From Nevskia sp964451925 (GTDB taxonomy: Bacteria; Pseudomonadota; Gammaproteobacteria; Nevskiales; Nevskiaceae): a stretch of DNA of 32,753 nt. A program made the position numbers and the translations under genes. Location of the stretch: contig CAYVKA010000050.1 in the NCBI GenBank assembly GCA_964451925.1, positions 1 through 32,753 of the forward strand, read 5' to 3'. The notes under the pieces were generated by a model. That model ran no database searches and had not been told where the DNA came from. It worked only from the letters and a program-made list of their open reading frames with translations. Of this stretch, positions 8,093 through 15,319 are shown one piece after another (positions within the stretch are counted from its first letter, which is position 1; each line of letters opens with the position of its first letter).

Positions 8093-8362
8093 ATGACCGA
8101 CAACATCGTGCAATTGCTGCGCGAGGCGCTGTGGCTGGTGCTGCTGCTGTCCGGGCCGCCGATCGCGGCGGCCTCGGTGGTCGGGCTGGTGGTGGCATTC
8201 CTGCAGGCAGCGACGCAGCTGCAGGAGCAGACGCTGACCTACACGCTGAAATTCGTCACCGTGGCGCTGACGCTGTTCCTCACCGCCTCGATGATTGGCG
8301 GCAGCCTGTACCACTTTGCCGACCACCTGTTCACCGACTTCCCGCTGATGGCGCACAAGTGA
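8093..8362 (+). CDS. sctS: SctS, T3SS export-gate membrane protein (FliQ family)
   Basis: An 89-residue protein with two membrane helices (about 14-38 and 50-75) joined by the family loop around QAATQLQEQTLTYTLKF. SctS wraps the SctR/SctT helical core of the export gate. Length and sequence match the FliQ/SctS family. Its stop overlaps the GTG start of sctT (GTGA), as is usual in compact sctRST runs. Confidence 0.95.
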   Translation: MTDNIVQLLREALWLVLLLSGPPIAAASVVGLVVAFLQAATQLQEQTLTYTLKFVTVALTLFLTASMIGGSLYHFADHLFTDFPLMAHK

Positions 8363-9141
8363 ACCCGCTGGACGATGTCGGCAACACGCTGCTGGGCTTT
8401 GCGCTGAGCGTGCCGCGTATCGCCGCCGCCTTCATGGTGCTGCCGCTGCTCAACGGCCAGAACATGCCCGGGCTGGTGCGCAACAGCTTCTTCGTCAGCC
8501 TGGCGGCGATCGTCTACCCGGTGGCCGCGGGCGCGGCGCCGATGCAGGGCATGGGCCTGGCGGCGTGGCCGCTGATCGTGATCAAGGAACTGTTCATCGG
8601 CCTGATGTTCGGCTTCCTGTTCAGTTCGATGTTCTGGGCGGTGAGCGCCGCCGGCAACCTGATCGACACCAAGGTCGGCACCAATTTCGCCGCGGTGGCC
8701 GACCCGATCCAGGGCCACCAGACCTCGCTCACCGGGCAGCTGTTGACGCAGCTCGCCGCGTGGCTGTTCATGGCCGGCGGCGCCTTCAGCCTGTTCGTCG
8801 AACTGCTGATGAACAGCTACAGCCTGTGGCCGGTGGCGCAGATGCTGCCGCGGCTGGCCCCGCTGGGGCAGAACCTGGTGATCGACGAGTTCGCCTCGAT
8901 CATGAGCACCGCGCTGATGCTGGCGGCGCCGGCTCTGATCGTGATGTCGCTGATCGACCTGTCGCTGGGCCTGATCAACCGTTATGCGCAGCAGCTCAAC
9001 GTGTTTTCAATGACCATGCCGATCAAGGCCTGGGCCGCCACCTGGATCGTGCTGCTGTCTCTGGGCACTTTCATCGCGGTGATCACCCAGCGCCTGCTCG
9101 ACAACCGCGGCCTGCTGCAGGAGCTGCGGCGGGCGCTGTAG
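8359..9141 (+). CDS. sctT: SctT, T3SS export-gate membrane protein (FliR family)
   Basis: The 260-residue protein has six or more hydrophobic segments and the FliR-family features, including NSFFVSLAAIVYP, IVIKELFIGLMFGFLFSSMF, GNLIDTKVGTNFAAVADP and the SLGLINRYAQQLNVFSMTMP region. It completes the export gate with SctR and SctS. The GTG at 8359 overlapping the sctS stop is the natural start: the protein then begins VNPLDDVGNTLL, and the upstream part of the frame is only the reading of sctS in another frame. It ends the plus-strand run and meets the immunity gene tail to tail, with 1 nt between the stops. Confidence 0.95.
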   Translation: MNPLDDVGNTLLGFALSVPRIAAAFMVLPLLNGQNMPGLVRNSFFVSLAAIVYPVAAGAAPMQGMGLAAWPLIVIKELFIGLMFGFLFSSMFWAVSAAGNLIDTKVGTNFAAVADPIQGHQTSLTGQLLTQLAAWLFMAGGAFSLFVELLMNSYSLWPVAQMLPRLAPLGQNLVIDEFASIMSTALMLAAPALIVMSLIDLSLGLINRYAQQLNVFSMTMPIKAWAATWIVLLSLGTFIAVITQRLLDNRGLLQELRRAL

Positions 9142-9142
9142 C

Positions 9143-9469
9143 TCAGTGCGCCGTGGCGGCGGCGTAGTCGAAATCGACGTGGAACCTGCCGCTGCGCTGC
9201 AGCGTGAAGCGCACCCGGCTCCATGCCGGCTGGCCGGCGTCGATCATCAGCCGGCGCATGCGGATCAGCGCACCAGCGATGTCGCCGTTGACGCCGAACC
9301 CGGGATCGAACCAGCTCTCCTGGCCGCGCTGGTTGCGATAGTCGTAGTCGGCCTTGGCGTGATCGTCCTGCACGGCGGCGCTGACCCAGGCCTCGCTCCA
9401 GTCCGGCGGCAGCCCGTCCACCAGGCGGTCGGCGATCTGCTGGTAGAGCTGGTCGATTCCGGGGAACAT
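9143..9469 (-). CDS. YezG/DUF600-type immunity protein
   Basis: The 108-residue protein begins MFPGIDQLYQQIADRL and ends with an RFTLQRSGRFHVDFDY-like block, the pattern of the YezG/DUF600 family. Members of that family (EsaG in Staphylococcus aureus, YezG in Bacillus) bind and inhibit nuclease toxins of the EssD/EsaD/YeeF type. It lies only 4 nt downstream of the gene for exactly such a nuclease, on the same strand, with a GGGAGG ribosome site inside the toxin 3' end. I infer that it neutralises the toxin in the producing cell's cytoplasm. There is no signal peptide, as expected. It could also serve as a secretion chaperone, but the family match favours immunity. Confidence 0.8.
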   Translation of the reverse strand: MFPGIDQLYQQIADRLVDGLPPDWSEAWVSAAVQDDHAKADYDYRNQRGQESWFDPGFGVNGDIAGALIRMRRLMIDAGQPAWSRVRFTLQRSGRFHVDFDYAAATAH

Positions 9470-9473
9470 GGCG

Positions 9474-10769
9474 TCAGCGGCCTCCCGGCCGGTTGAGGAA
9501 GGTTTCGTACTGCGGCCGCCCGCCGCCGATGGTATAGCGCACCTCGAACGAGTCGGGCCGCAGCGACGTCCCATCATAATGCGGCTTGATCTGCACCGAA
9601 ACCTCCTTGCCCTGCGACAAGGCCTCGGACCAGCTGTTCTCCATCGCCTTCCAGGCGCCGCGGTTGAGGTTGGAGTCCATCGGCACCAGGTTGAGCCGCT
9701 CGCCCGGCCCCTTGAATATGGTGGCGATGAGGTGGCCGCCGTCGTCGCTGGCCAGGCGGTCGGCACCGCCGGCGTGCGACTGCTGGTAACCGTTGCGCTC
9801 GCCGCTCTTCAGCACCAGCTTGCCATCGGCCTCGGTGACGCGCCCCTGGCCGTCGGTCAGGTAGCGGTAGCCGGTGCCGCGGTCGACGTATTCGGCATTG
9901 CTGGCCAGCGGCTTGTTCAGCTCTTTGTTCCAGCTGCCCTTGCCGCCCGGCTCGAACTCGATCACCTTGCGTTCGGCGCCGGCGGCATCGGCGGCGGCGC
10001 GGCCGCCATCCAGCACCTCGGCACCGCGCACGACGCGCAGCGGCTCGGTGGCGCGCGTCGCCTCCACCGCATGCGCCGCTTCGGCGGCCTTGCCGGCGTC
10101 GGCCAGCGGCAGCAGCAGCGAGCCGACTTCGAGCACGCCACGTGTGCCGGCCTCGACATAATCGCCGCGCTGCCAGGCGTCGGTCACCGGCTTGACCAGG
10201 GCGCCGGGGATGGCGCGGACCTGATCCCACTGCTGCTGCGCCAGCTGCTGCGGAGTGGTCTTGCCTTCCGCCAGGCGCGCCGCGGTTGCGGCATCGCCCA
10301 GAGCGCTAGATGCCATGCCGGCCGGGCTGATCTCGGCCGCCATGCTGCCGGCGCCGACCAGCAGGTCCTTGCCGAAGCCCAGCACCCCACGCAGCACGCT
10401 GGCGCCCTGGCTCAGCACCGGCGTGTCGCTGCGGATGCCGTTGATGGCGCCGCTGGCCCACTGGTCGGCCTGGGTGACGGCGTCGCGGCCGCTGAGCTGG
10501 TCCAGCGCACGCTGCGCGCCGGACAGCCGGTCGGACAGCGCCGGCGCCGGGCCTGGCCCTTCGAGCTGGTGGATCATGCCGGGGTCGGTCTTGAGCAGGG
10601 CGCTCTGCAGCGCATCCTTCTGCTCGGGATGTTCGCGCAGGAACTGCCGCGCGGCCTCGACGTCGCCGCCGCGGGCCAGCTGCTGCACCTGTTCAGCCAG
10701 CGCCGCCGCGTCGCCGCCGGCGACGGTCGCCGTGCGTGCCGCTACGGCCTCGATGCGCAATGCGTCCAT
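9474..10769 (-). CDS. Putative T3SS effector with EssD/EsaD-type nuclease domain
   Basis: The 431-residue protein has no signal peptide. Residues about 280-431 match the DNA/RNA non-specific endonuclease family of EssD/EsaD: SDDGGHLIATIFKGPGERLN (341-360, with H346 the likely general base), then VPMDSNLNRGAWKAMENSW (N367, N369, R370) and the RPDSFEVRYTIGG tail. The N-terminal 270 residues are helical, Ala-rich and include pretoxin-like segments (about 120-165 and 205-235); these could carry the secretion signal. The ATG at 10769 has a CAGGAG ribosome site. A CCTAG-type box lies upstream and the immunity gene directly downstream. I infer a DNase effector exported by this T3SS. Export by another route is possible, since no secretion signal can be proven by reading. 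Confidence 0.82.
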   Translation of the reverse strand: MDALRIEAVAARTATVAGGDAAALAEQVQQLARGGDVEAARQFLREHPEQKDALQSALLKTDPGMIHQLEGPGPAPALSDRLSGAQRALDQLSGRDAVTQADQWASGAINGIRSDTPVLSQGASVLRGVLGFGKDLLVGAGSMAAEISPAGMASSALGDAATAARLAEGKTTPQQLAQQQWDQVRAIPGALVKPVTDAWQRGDYVEAGTRGVLEVGSLLLPLADAGKAAEAAHAVEATRATEPLRVVRGAEVLDGGRAAADAAGAERKVIEFEPGGKGSWNKELNKPLASNAEYVDRGTGYRYLTDGQGRVTEADGKLVLKSGERNGYQQSHAGGADRLASDDGGHLIATIFKGPGERLNLVPMDSNLNRGAWKAMENSWSEALSQGKEVSVQIKPHYDGTSLRPDSFEVRYTIGGGRPQYETFLNRPGGR

Positions 10770-10793
10770 GCCGCGCTCCTGCTTGCAGATGAT

Positions 10794-10813
10794 CCTGCGG
10801 TTAGGGTCGCAGG
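10794..10813. promoter_or_regulatory. Inverted repeat across the toxin-gene -10 region
   Basis: CCTGCG (10794-10799) and CGCAGG (10808-10813) form a perfect 6-bp dyad with an 8-nt gap that covers the predicted -10 and start site of the toxin gene. It could be a repressor site or a leader hairpin. Its half-sites differ from the CCTAG box. Confidence 0.4.
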
Positions 10814-10849
10814 AAGCGGCGGCGCACAACAGCTGGGTCTGTTCCTAGG
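10803..10849 (-). promoter_or_regulatory. Predicted toxin-gene promoter with variant T3SS box
   Basis: On the minus strand CCTAG-N8-CCAGC (10849-10832) is followed by one base, GTTGTG (10830-10825), 16 nt and GACCCT (10808-10803), the same spacing as the sctV and lipoprotein promoters. The second half-site is imperfect. Transcription would begin about 27 nt before the ATG. Confidence 0.5.
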
Positions 10850-10906
10850 TCGGCGACCGGGCCGCCGTCCTGCGGCGCGGCGCACCCCGGGATAACCCTG
10901 GCCCGC

Positions 10907-11971
10907 TCAGCCGCGCTCCAGGCGGATGGTCTCGGCCCAGCGCAGCAACTCGGCCACCGCCTCGAAGAAGTCCGAGGAAATGTATTCCTCCAGATTGATC
11001 TTCTCGTGCAGGCCGCGCGCCAGTTCGACATTGCGCATCACCGGCACGCCGGCGCGCTCCGCCGCGTCGCGCATCAGCAGCGCTTCGTGGTCCTCGCCCT
11101 TGGCGGTGACCAGCGGCAGCTCGGTGGTGCCCGGCTCGTACAGGATGGCCACCGCGATATGCTCGGGATTGACCACCAGGGCGCTGGCCTTGCGCACCGC
11201 CTCGAGCATGTTCTGCTGCGCCCATTCCTGATGCAGCTGGCGGCGGCGGCCCTTGATCATCGGGTCGCCCTCGCTGTCCTTCATTTCCTGGCGCATGTCG
11301 CGGCGGCTCATGCGCAGGTTCTTGATGAAGGCGTGGCGCTGGTAGACGGTATCCAGCGCCGCCAGGAAGAAGAACACACAGAGGGTCCAGATGCCGATCC
11401 ACAGCATCACGTGCCAGTGCGAGGCGCCCAGGTCCTGCGGGCCGCCACGCGGCAGACGCAGCACTTCCGGCAGCATGCGCCGCAATACCAGCACGAAGAT
11501 CCCCACCAGCGCCGAGGTCTTGAACAGGGCCTTCAGCACTTCGATCATGTTCTCCTGCGAGAACATGCGCTTGATGCCTTCGGCCGGGTTCAGGCGATCC
11601 ATCTTCGGCGCCACCCGCTTGGGCACGAACATGCCGCCGACCTGCAGAAACTCGACCAGCGTGCCGAGCAGCGCCGCCGCGCACATCGGCGGCAGCGACA
11701 CCAGCAACAGCACGCGCCAGGCCGCCGCCCACAGCTGCGCCATGCCGTAGGCATGGCTGCTGCGGCCGGCTTCCTGCAAGGCCAGCTCGAACAGGGCGGA
11801 CAGTTCGCGCGTGGCGAACGGCGTCACCAGCCAGGCCAGCAGCAGCCAGCACAGCACCAGCACGGTGCTGCTCAGCTCCTTGCTCTTGTGCACCTCGCCG
11901 TCGCGCCGCGCGTCGCGCAGCCGCTTGGGCGTGGGCTTTTCGGTCTGGTCGCCGCCCTTTTCCTTGGCCAT
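10907..11971 (-). CDS. sctU: SctU, T3SS substrate-switch protein (FlhB family) with NPEH motif
   Basis: SctU controls the switch from early to late substrates. The 354-residue protein starts with a short EKPTPKRLRDARRDGEV family motif, has four membrane segments (about 35-55, 82-108, 150-172, 185-210), and then a cytoplasmic domain. The autocleavage motif, NPTH in nearly all homologues, here reads NPEH (N268-H271; the codon is GAG). The Asn and Pro needed for cleavage remain. The ATG at 11971 lacks a Shine-Dalgarno sequence, and the predicted -10 ends only 6 nt upstream, so the mRNA could be leaderless. The gene is transcribed away from the two small unknown genes to its right. Confidence 0.94.
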   Translation of the reverse strand: MAKEKGGDQTEKPTPKRLRDARRDGEVHKSKELSSTVLVLCWLLLAWLVTPFATRELSALFELALQEAGRSSHAYGMAQLWAAAWRVLLLVSLPPMCAAALLGTLVEFLQVGGMFVPKRVAPKMDRLNPAEGIKRMFSQENMIEVLKALFKTSALVGIFVLVLRRMLPEVLRLPRGGPQDLGASHWHVMLWIGIWTLCVFFFLAALDTVYQRHAFIKNLRMSRRDMRQEMKDSEGDPMIKGRRRQLHQEWAQQNMLEAVRKASALVVNPEHIAVAILYEPGTTELPLVTAKGEDHEALLMRDAAERAGVPVMRNVELARGLHEKINLEEYISSDFFEAVAELLRWAETIRLERG

Positions 11972-11977
11972 GGGCGC

Positions 11978-12024
11978 AGTGTACGCAGGCGGCGGGCGGC
12001 GCAACGCCTCGGGTTTTCCCCGGG
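11978..12024 (-). promoter_or_regulatory. Predicted sctU promoter with degenerate T3SS box
   Basis: On the minus strand CCCGG-N8-CGAGG (12024-12007) is followed by one base, GTTGCG (12005-12000), 16 nt and TACACT (11983-11978). The spacing is identical to the two best boxes, but both half-sites deviate. The -10 lies immediately before the ATG. Confidence 0.4.
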
Positions 12025-12087
12025 TTCACCGGCTGCGGCCGGGGCGATACCATGGGCGCACCCATTTCACCGCTCTTGTTGTCCGCC

Positions 12088-12363
12088 ATGAAGGTCGCCG
12101 CCGATTCCACTCCGATTTCCGCGCTGGGCATCTGGCTGCCCGGCGTGGAGCCGGCGCCGCTGCCGGAATCGATCGAAGCGCGCGCCGTGGCACCGGAAAT
12201 CGCGGCCACCGCGCGCGGCGGCGACACCGCCGAGGGCCTGCTCGGCCTCGATGTCTGGAATGGCGCGCCGGCCACGCTGCACAGCAGCGCGCCGGCGCCT
12301 GCGCTGGCCGACGCCAGCGGCCTGGACAGCGCGGTGGAGCACATTTTCAACGCGCTGCGATAG
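12088..12363 (+). CDS. Small T3SS-locus protein of unknown function
   Basis: I do not recognise this 91-residue protein. It begins MKVAADSTPISALGIWLPG, has an Ala/Pro-rich middle, and ends in a short amphipathic helix (DSAVEHIFNALR). It has no cysteine, signal peptide or membrane segment. An in-frame ATG at 12052 would add 12 residues; neither start has a convincing ribosome site. It is divergent from sctU and followed after 4 nt by another unknown gene, so the two are probably cotranscribed. A small secreted or inner-rod-like component is possible from context, but nothing in the sequence proves it. Confidence 0.55.
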   Translation: MKVAADSTPISALGIWLPGVEPAPLPESIEARAVAPEIAATARGGDTAEGLLGLDVWNGAPATLHSSAPAPALADASGLDSAVEHIFNALR

Positions 12364-12367
12364 TCAA

Positions 12368-13045
12368 GTGGACGCGACCCTGTCCGGCGAACTCGGCGCA
12401 CCCTGGCGCGAAGCGGCGGCGCGGCTGATCCAGTCGCTGCGCCGTGCCACCGGCGAGGAGTTGCGCCTGGCATTGCTCAAGCGGCTCAACCGGCGCTTCG
12501 GCGACCACGGCTATCCGGGCTTCATCAAGCTGCTGCTGATCGTGGCCGAGTCGGAAGACACCGCCGCGCACGAACAGCTGGCCGAGACCATCGCACTGGG
12601 CCTGCGCCGCGGCGACGCGCCCAGCGGGGTGCTCACCTCCTGGGGCGCAACGCGCTTCTGGGACACGCCGCAGCCGCTGCATGCCGGGATGCTGCCCGGC
12701 AACCTGCTGGGCAGCGCGCCGCGCCGCCTGCTCGATCCACTTGAGTACCTGACGGTATGGTTCTGCCAGCGCACGCACCGCCCCTACCTGTCCGCGCCGG
12801 GGTATCAGGACAGCGTCGCCCGCCTGGTGGACCTGTTCAACGCCAGCCCGCTGGCGCGCCAGGTCTACCCGTTGAAGATCGAGGCTGATCTGGCCGGCGT
12901 CGAAGGCGCCTTCACGCGGCAGACCCGGCAGCGCCTGGCGACGCTGGCTGCGGCGTGGAAGCAGGGCCAGACGGCGCGCGCCATCGCCGCCGCCGCGGCG
13001 GATTCGGGCGAGCCGGCGCCGCACTGGCAGCTGCGCGAGCTGTAG
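12368..13045 (+). CDS. Conserved-looking hypothetical protein in the T3SS locus
   Basis: I do not recognise this 225-residue soluble protein. It starts at a GTG, 4 nt after the preceding stop, with no clear ribosome site, so it may depend on coupled translation. It looks mostly helical. Residues about 12-70 are rich in Arg, Leu and Glu, the middle holds SWGATRFWDTPQPLHAGM and LDPLEYLTVWFCQRTHRPYL, and the C-terminal part is an Arg/Ala-rich helix. There is no signal peptide or membrane segment. Context would allow a chaperone, regulator or effector role. It meets the GNAT gene tail to tail. Confidence 0.65.
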   Translation: MDATLSGELGAPWREAAARLIQSLRRATGEELRLALLKRLNRRFGDHGYPGFIKLLLIVAESEDTAAHEQLAETIALGLRRGDAPSGVLTSWGATRFWDTPQPLHAGMLPGNLLGSAPRRLLDPLEYLTVWFCQRTHRPYLSAPGYQDSVARLVDLFNASPLARQVYPLKIEADLAGVEGAFTRQTRQRLATLAAAWKQGQTARAIAAAAADSGEPAPHWQLREL

Positions 13046-13071
13046 GGCCACGCCGGGAGGCCCGGCGCGCC

Positions 13072-13638
13072 TCAGGCGGCCTGGCGCTGCTGCGCCTGCC
13101 ACCATTCGCGCCGCAGCTCGAAGCACAAGGCCTCGGCCCCGATGTGCTGGCGGCGCTCCATGGCCTGAAAGCCGAGGCGGCGCAGCACCGTCGGCACCGG
13201 CCGGTTGTGCGGATCGCACAGCGCCAGCAGCCGCGGCAGCCGCAGCGTCTCGAAGGCGTGGCGGCTCAGCGCGCGACCGCCTTCCAGCGGATACAGCCGG
13301 CCCCAGGCCGCGGGCAGCAGCCGGCCGCCCAGCTCGACCTCGCCGCCCTCCATCGGCACCAGTGAATAGATGCCGATGAAGGCGCCGTCCTCGTTGTCGA
13401 CGCGCCAGATGCCCAGGCCGGGTTGGCGCGCGGCCAGGTGGTTGGACCACACCACCAGCGCGGCGGCCTGCACATGGCTGATGACGGGCGCGTCCAGCAG
13501 GTGCGCATTGACGCGCTGGTCACGGTGCAGCCGCAGCAGCTGCGGCGCGTCCCCCAGCACCAGCCCGCGCAGGCGCAGCCGGCGCGTGCGCAACAGCTCC
13601 TGCCCCGGGAACTGCAACTCGGGTGGCAGCGCCCGCAT
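13072..13638 (-). CDS. GNAT-family N-acetyltransferase (RimJ/RimL-like)
   Basis: The 188-residue protein matches the GNAT acetyltransferase fold of the RimJ/RimL type: RTRRLRLRGLVLGDAPQLL at the start, a central beta region with FIGIYSLVP and VELGGRLLPAAWGRLY, and the C-terminal CDPHNRPVPTVLRRLGFQAM, where the Asn/Arg helix and the LGF motif are typical. Such enzymes transfer an acetyl group from acetyl-CoA to an amine. A GTG at 13644 would add two residues. It starts 22 nt downstream of the DUF1521 gene on the same strand and may be cotranscribed with it. It could modify a secreted protein, act as an effector, or be unrelated cargo; the sequence does not decide. Confidence 0.8.
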   Translation of the reverse strand: MRALPPELQFPGQELLRTRRLRLRGLVLGDAPQLLRLHRDQRVNAHLLDAPVISHVQAAALVVWSNHLAARQPGLGIWRVDNEDGAFIGIYSLVPMEGGEVELGGRLLPAAWGRLYPLEGGRALSRHAFETLRLPRLLALCDPHNRPVPTVLRRLGFQAMERRQHIGAEALCFELRREWWQAQQRQAA

Positions 13639-13660
13639 CGCCACGCCCCGGGGCAGCCGC

Positions 13661-14926
13661 TCAGCGCGCCGCGCTGCTCAGCGGCAGCAGGCGGCCGGGG
13701 CTGTCGCCGCCGTCCTGGTTCTGCTCGGCGCCGAGGCCGAACAGGAAGCCCAGGTTGAAGGCGAAGCCGAGAGCCGGGTTCTGCTGCGCCAGGTCGCCCA
13801 TCTGCAGGTCCTGCTCGGTCATCGGCCGCAGCAGCACGCCGCCTTCGAGCACGTTCCAGCCGTTGCCGGCGCTGTTCAGGTACAGCTCGGTGCCGTCCGG
13901 ATTCATCATCCGCTCCAGCGCGCCGGCGCCGTCGTACTGGCGCACCGTCATCTTGCCGGCGTCGGCCGCGTTCTGGTCCATGTTGCTCACCACGATGGAC
14001 TGGTCGCCGCGGGTGATGACCAGATTCTTGGTCAGGTACTGGTCGTTGAGATCGAACTTGGTGGTCTGCAGCGTGATCTTGGTGCCGTCCGGCAGGTTCA
14101 GCGTGACATTGCCCTTGAACTGGAACTGGTTGTTATTGCCGTCCATGCCCATGTGCGGGTCGCCCCAGATCACCGTGGTGTGGCCGGTGTTGTGGTCGAC
14201 CAGGTCGAGTTCGGAATTGGCCTGGTTGATGTGCACGGTGAAGCCGTCGCCGAGATTGATGTCGGCGGTGCCCTGGCCGGTGACCTGGTAGGAGAACTGG
14301 CCGCCGCTGTTGCTCAGCGCGTTGGCGTAACTCCAGCCGCTGCCCTGGGTCTGCGCCAGCTTGGCCAGCAGCGCCTGCGCCTGCTGCAGGCTGGGTCCGC
14401 CCGAGGCGACAGCAAAGGACAGCATGCCGAGGATCTGGCTGCGGTCGGAAGCGCTCAGCGTCGACAGGTTGACGCTGTCCAGCGCGCTGCGCAGCAGCGG
14501 CGTGTACTGGCTGCTGTCGGCCATGTCGAGCAGGTTGTTGGCGGTGTCGCGGAACAGCGCGTCCTCAAACTTCTGCACCAGCGCATTGACGCTGTAGCTG
14601 GCCAGGCCGGCGAACAGGGGGCTGCCCTGATAACGCGCCAGCGTCGAGGCGGAGAAGGCGCCCTGCGGGAAGGCGCTCACGCCGCGGGCGGAAAAGCCGC
14701 CGATGCCGCCGAGCAGATCGGCGCTGGTGCCGGCATCGAGTTCTCCGCCGCGGGCCAGTGCGCTGCCCAGCGACTGGAACACGCCGCTCTCGCGCGCCGA
14801 CAGCTGCGCCGTGGCGCCGGCGGCGCTGAACACCGCGGCCAGCGACGAGCCGTTGGCCGAGGCGGTGGTGAGCGCCAGCGAGGCGATGCTCAGATGAGCG
14901 GAGAAGCTTCCCAGTTGCGTATCCAT
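13661..14926 (-). CDS. DUF1521-domain protein, probable self-cleaving T3SS effector
   Basis: The 421-residue protein has no signal peptide and a Ser/Ala/Gly-rich N-terminus like many type III substrates. Residues about 205-370 match the DUF1521 domain: VIWGDPHMGMDGN (253-264), FKGNVTLNLPDGTKITLQTT (270-289) and ITRGDQSIVVSN. In NopE1 of Bradyrhizobium this is the metal-ion-inducible autocleavage domain, cut between Asp and Pro of GDPH; the same bond here is D256-P257. I infer a secreted protein that cleaves itself when it meets calcium outside the bacterial cytoplasm. The ATG at 14926 has a GAGGG ribosome site. The C-terminal 50 residues contain a hydrophobic stretch (ALGFAFNLGFLFGLGA). Confidence 0.82.
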   Translation of the reverse strand: MDTQLGSFSAHLSIASLALTTASANGSSLAAVFSAAGATAQLSARESGVFQSLGSALARGGELDAGTSADLLGGIGGFSARGVSAFPQGAFSASTLARYQGSPLFAGLASYSVNALVQKFEDALFRDTANNLLDMADSSQYTPLLRSALDSVNLSTLSASDRSQILGMLSFAVASGGPSLQQAQALLAKLAQTQGSGWSYANALSNSGGQFSYQVTGQGTADINLGDGFTVHINQANSELDLVDHNTGHTTVIWGDPHMGMDGNNNQFQFKGNVTLNLPDGTKITLQTTKFDLNDQYLTKNLVITRGDQSIVVSNMDQNAADAGKMTVRQYDGAGALERMMNPDGTELYLNSAGNGWNVLEGGVLLRPMTEQDLQMGDLAQQNPALGFAFNLGFLFGLGAEQNQDGGDSPGRLLPLSSAAR

Positions 14927-15319
14927 TGTCGTATCCCTCGAACCAATGCGGAGGCCCGGCTGGTGCAATTCCCGCAGGACCGGCGCGCGGGCTTCGGTTC
15001 CGCGCCGGTCGGCATTCATGACTGGCGGCCATTGGACGCCGCGCCGCGCCCGCGCCGCCATCCGGGGCTTCCCTAGCTGGGGCGCGGCGCCGCGGGCCGG
15101 GTAAACCCTAGCTAGGGCACGCACCAGCTTCCGCGGCGGCGGAATCCATCGATACTGGCCCGGCATTGAACGGCAACCGCAGGGACGCGGCAGCATTCAC
15201 CGCAAACCGTCTCGAGGGGTTCGTCAAGGCAGAGGTCACCTCCCGGCGTGCCAACCAGTCCTGCACGAAGTGGGGTGCCGGTAAAACCAACCGAGCTAAC
15301 CATAGATAGGTGAATTGAC
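14927..15319. other. Divergent intergenic region with CTAG palindrome
   Basis: This 393-bp region separates the DUF1521 gene (leftward) and the harpin-like gene (rightward). It holds a perfect 12-bp palindrome CCCTAGCTAGGG at 15106-15117, a further CCCTAGCTGGGG at 15071-15082, and the predicted promoter of the rightward gene. No small gene is convincing. I could not fit a leftward promoter of the same geometry. Confidence 0.6.
15111..15156 (+). promoter_or_regulatory. Predicted promoter of the harpin-like gene with variant T3SS box
   Basis: GCTAG-N8-CCAGC (15111-15128) is followed by a weak -35 region and GATACT (15151-15156). The half-sites resemble those of the toxin promoter, and the -10 equals that of the lipoprotein promoter, but the spacing is 1 nt shorter. 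The transcript would have a leader of about 155 nt, ending in an AGGTGA ribosome site before the ATG at 15320. Confidence 0.4.

Noticed and set aside
1864..9141. Reading the locus as a flagellar export cluster because of FliO, FlhA, FliP, FliQ and FliR-type genes
   Set aside because: A secretin follows sctV, the SctR protein lacks the FliP signal and insert, and no flagellar structural gene is present.
15095..15112. A leftward CCTAG-type box for the DUF1521 gene (GCTAGGGTTTACC region)
   Set aside because: The second half-site does not match and no -10 stands at the right distance; only the palindrome at 15106-15117 is reported.
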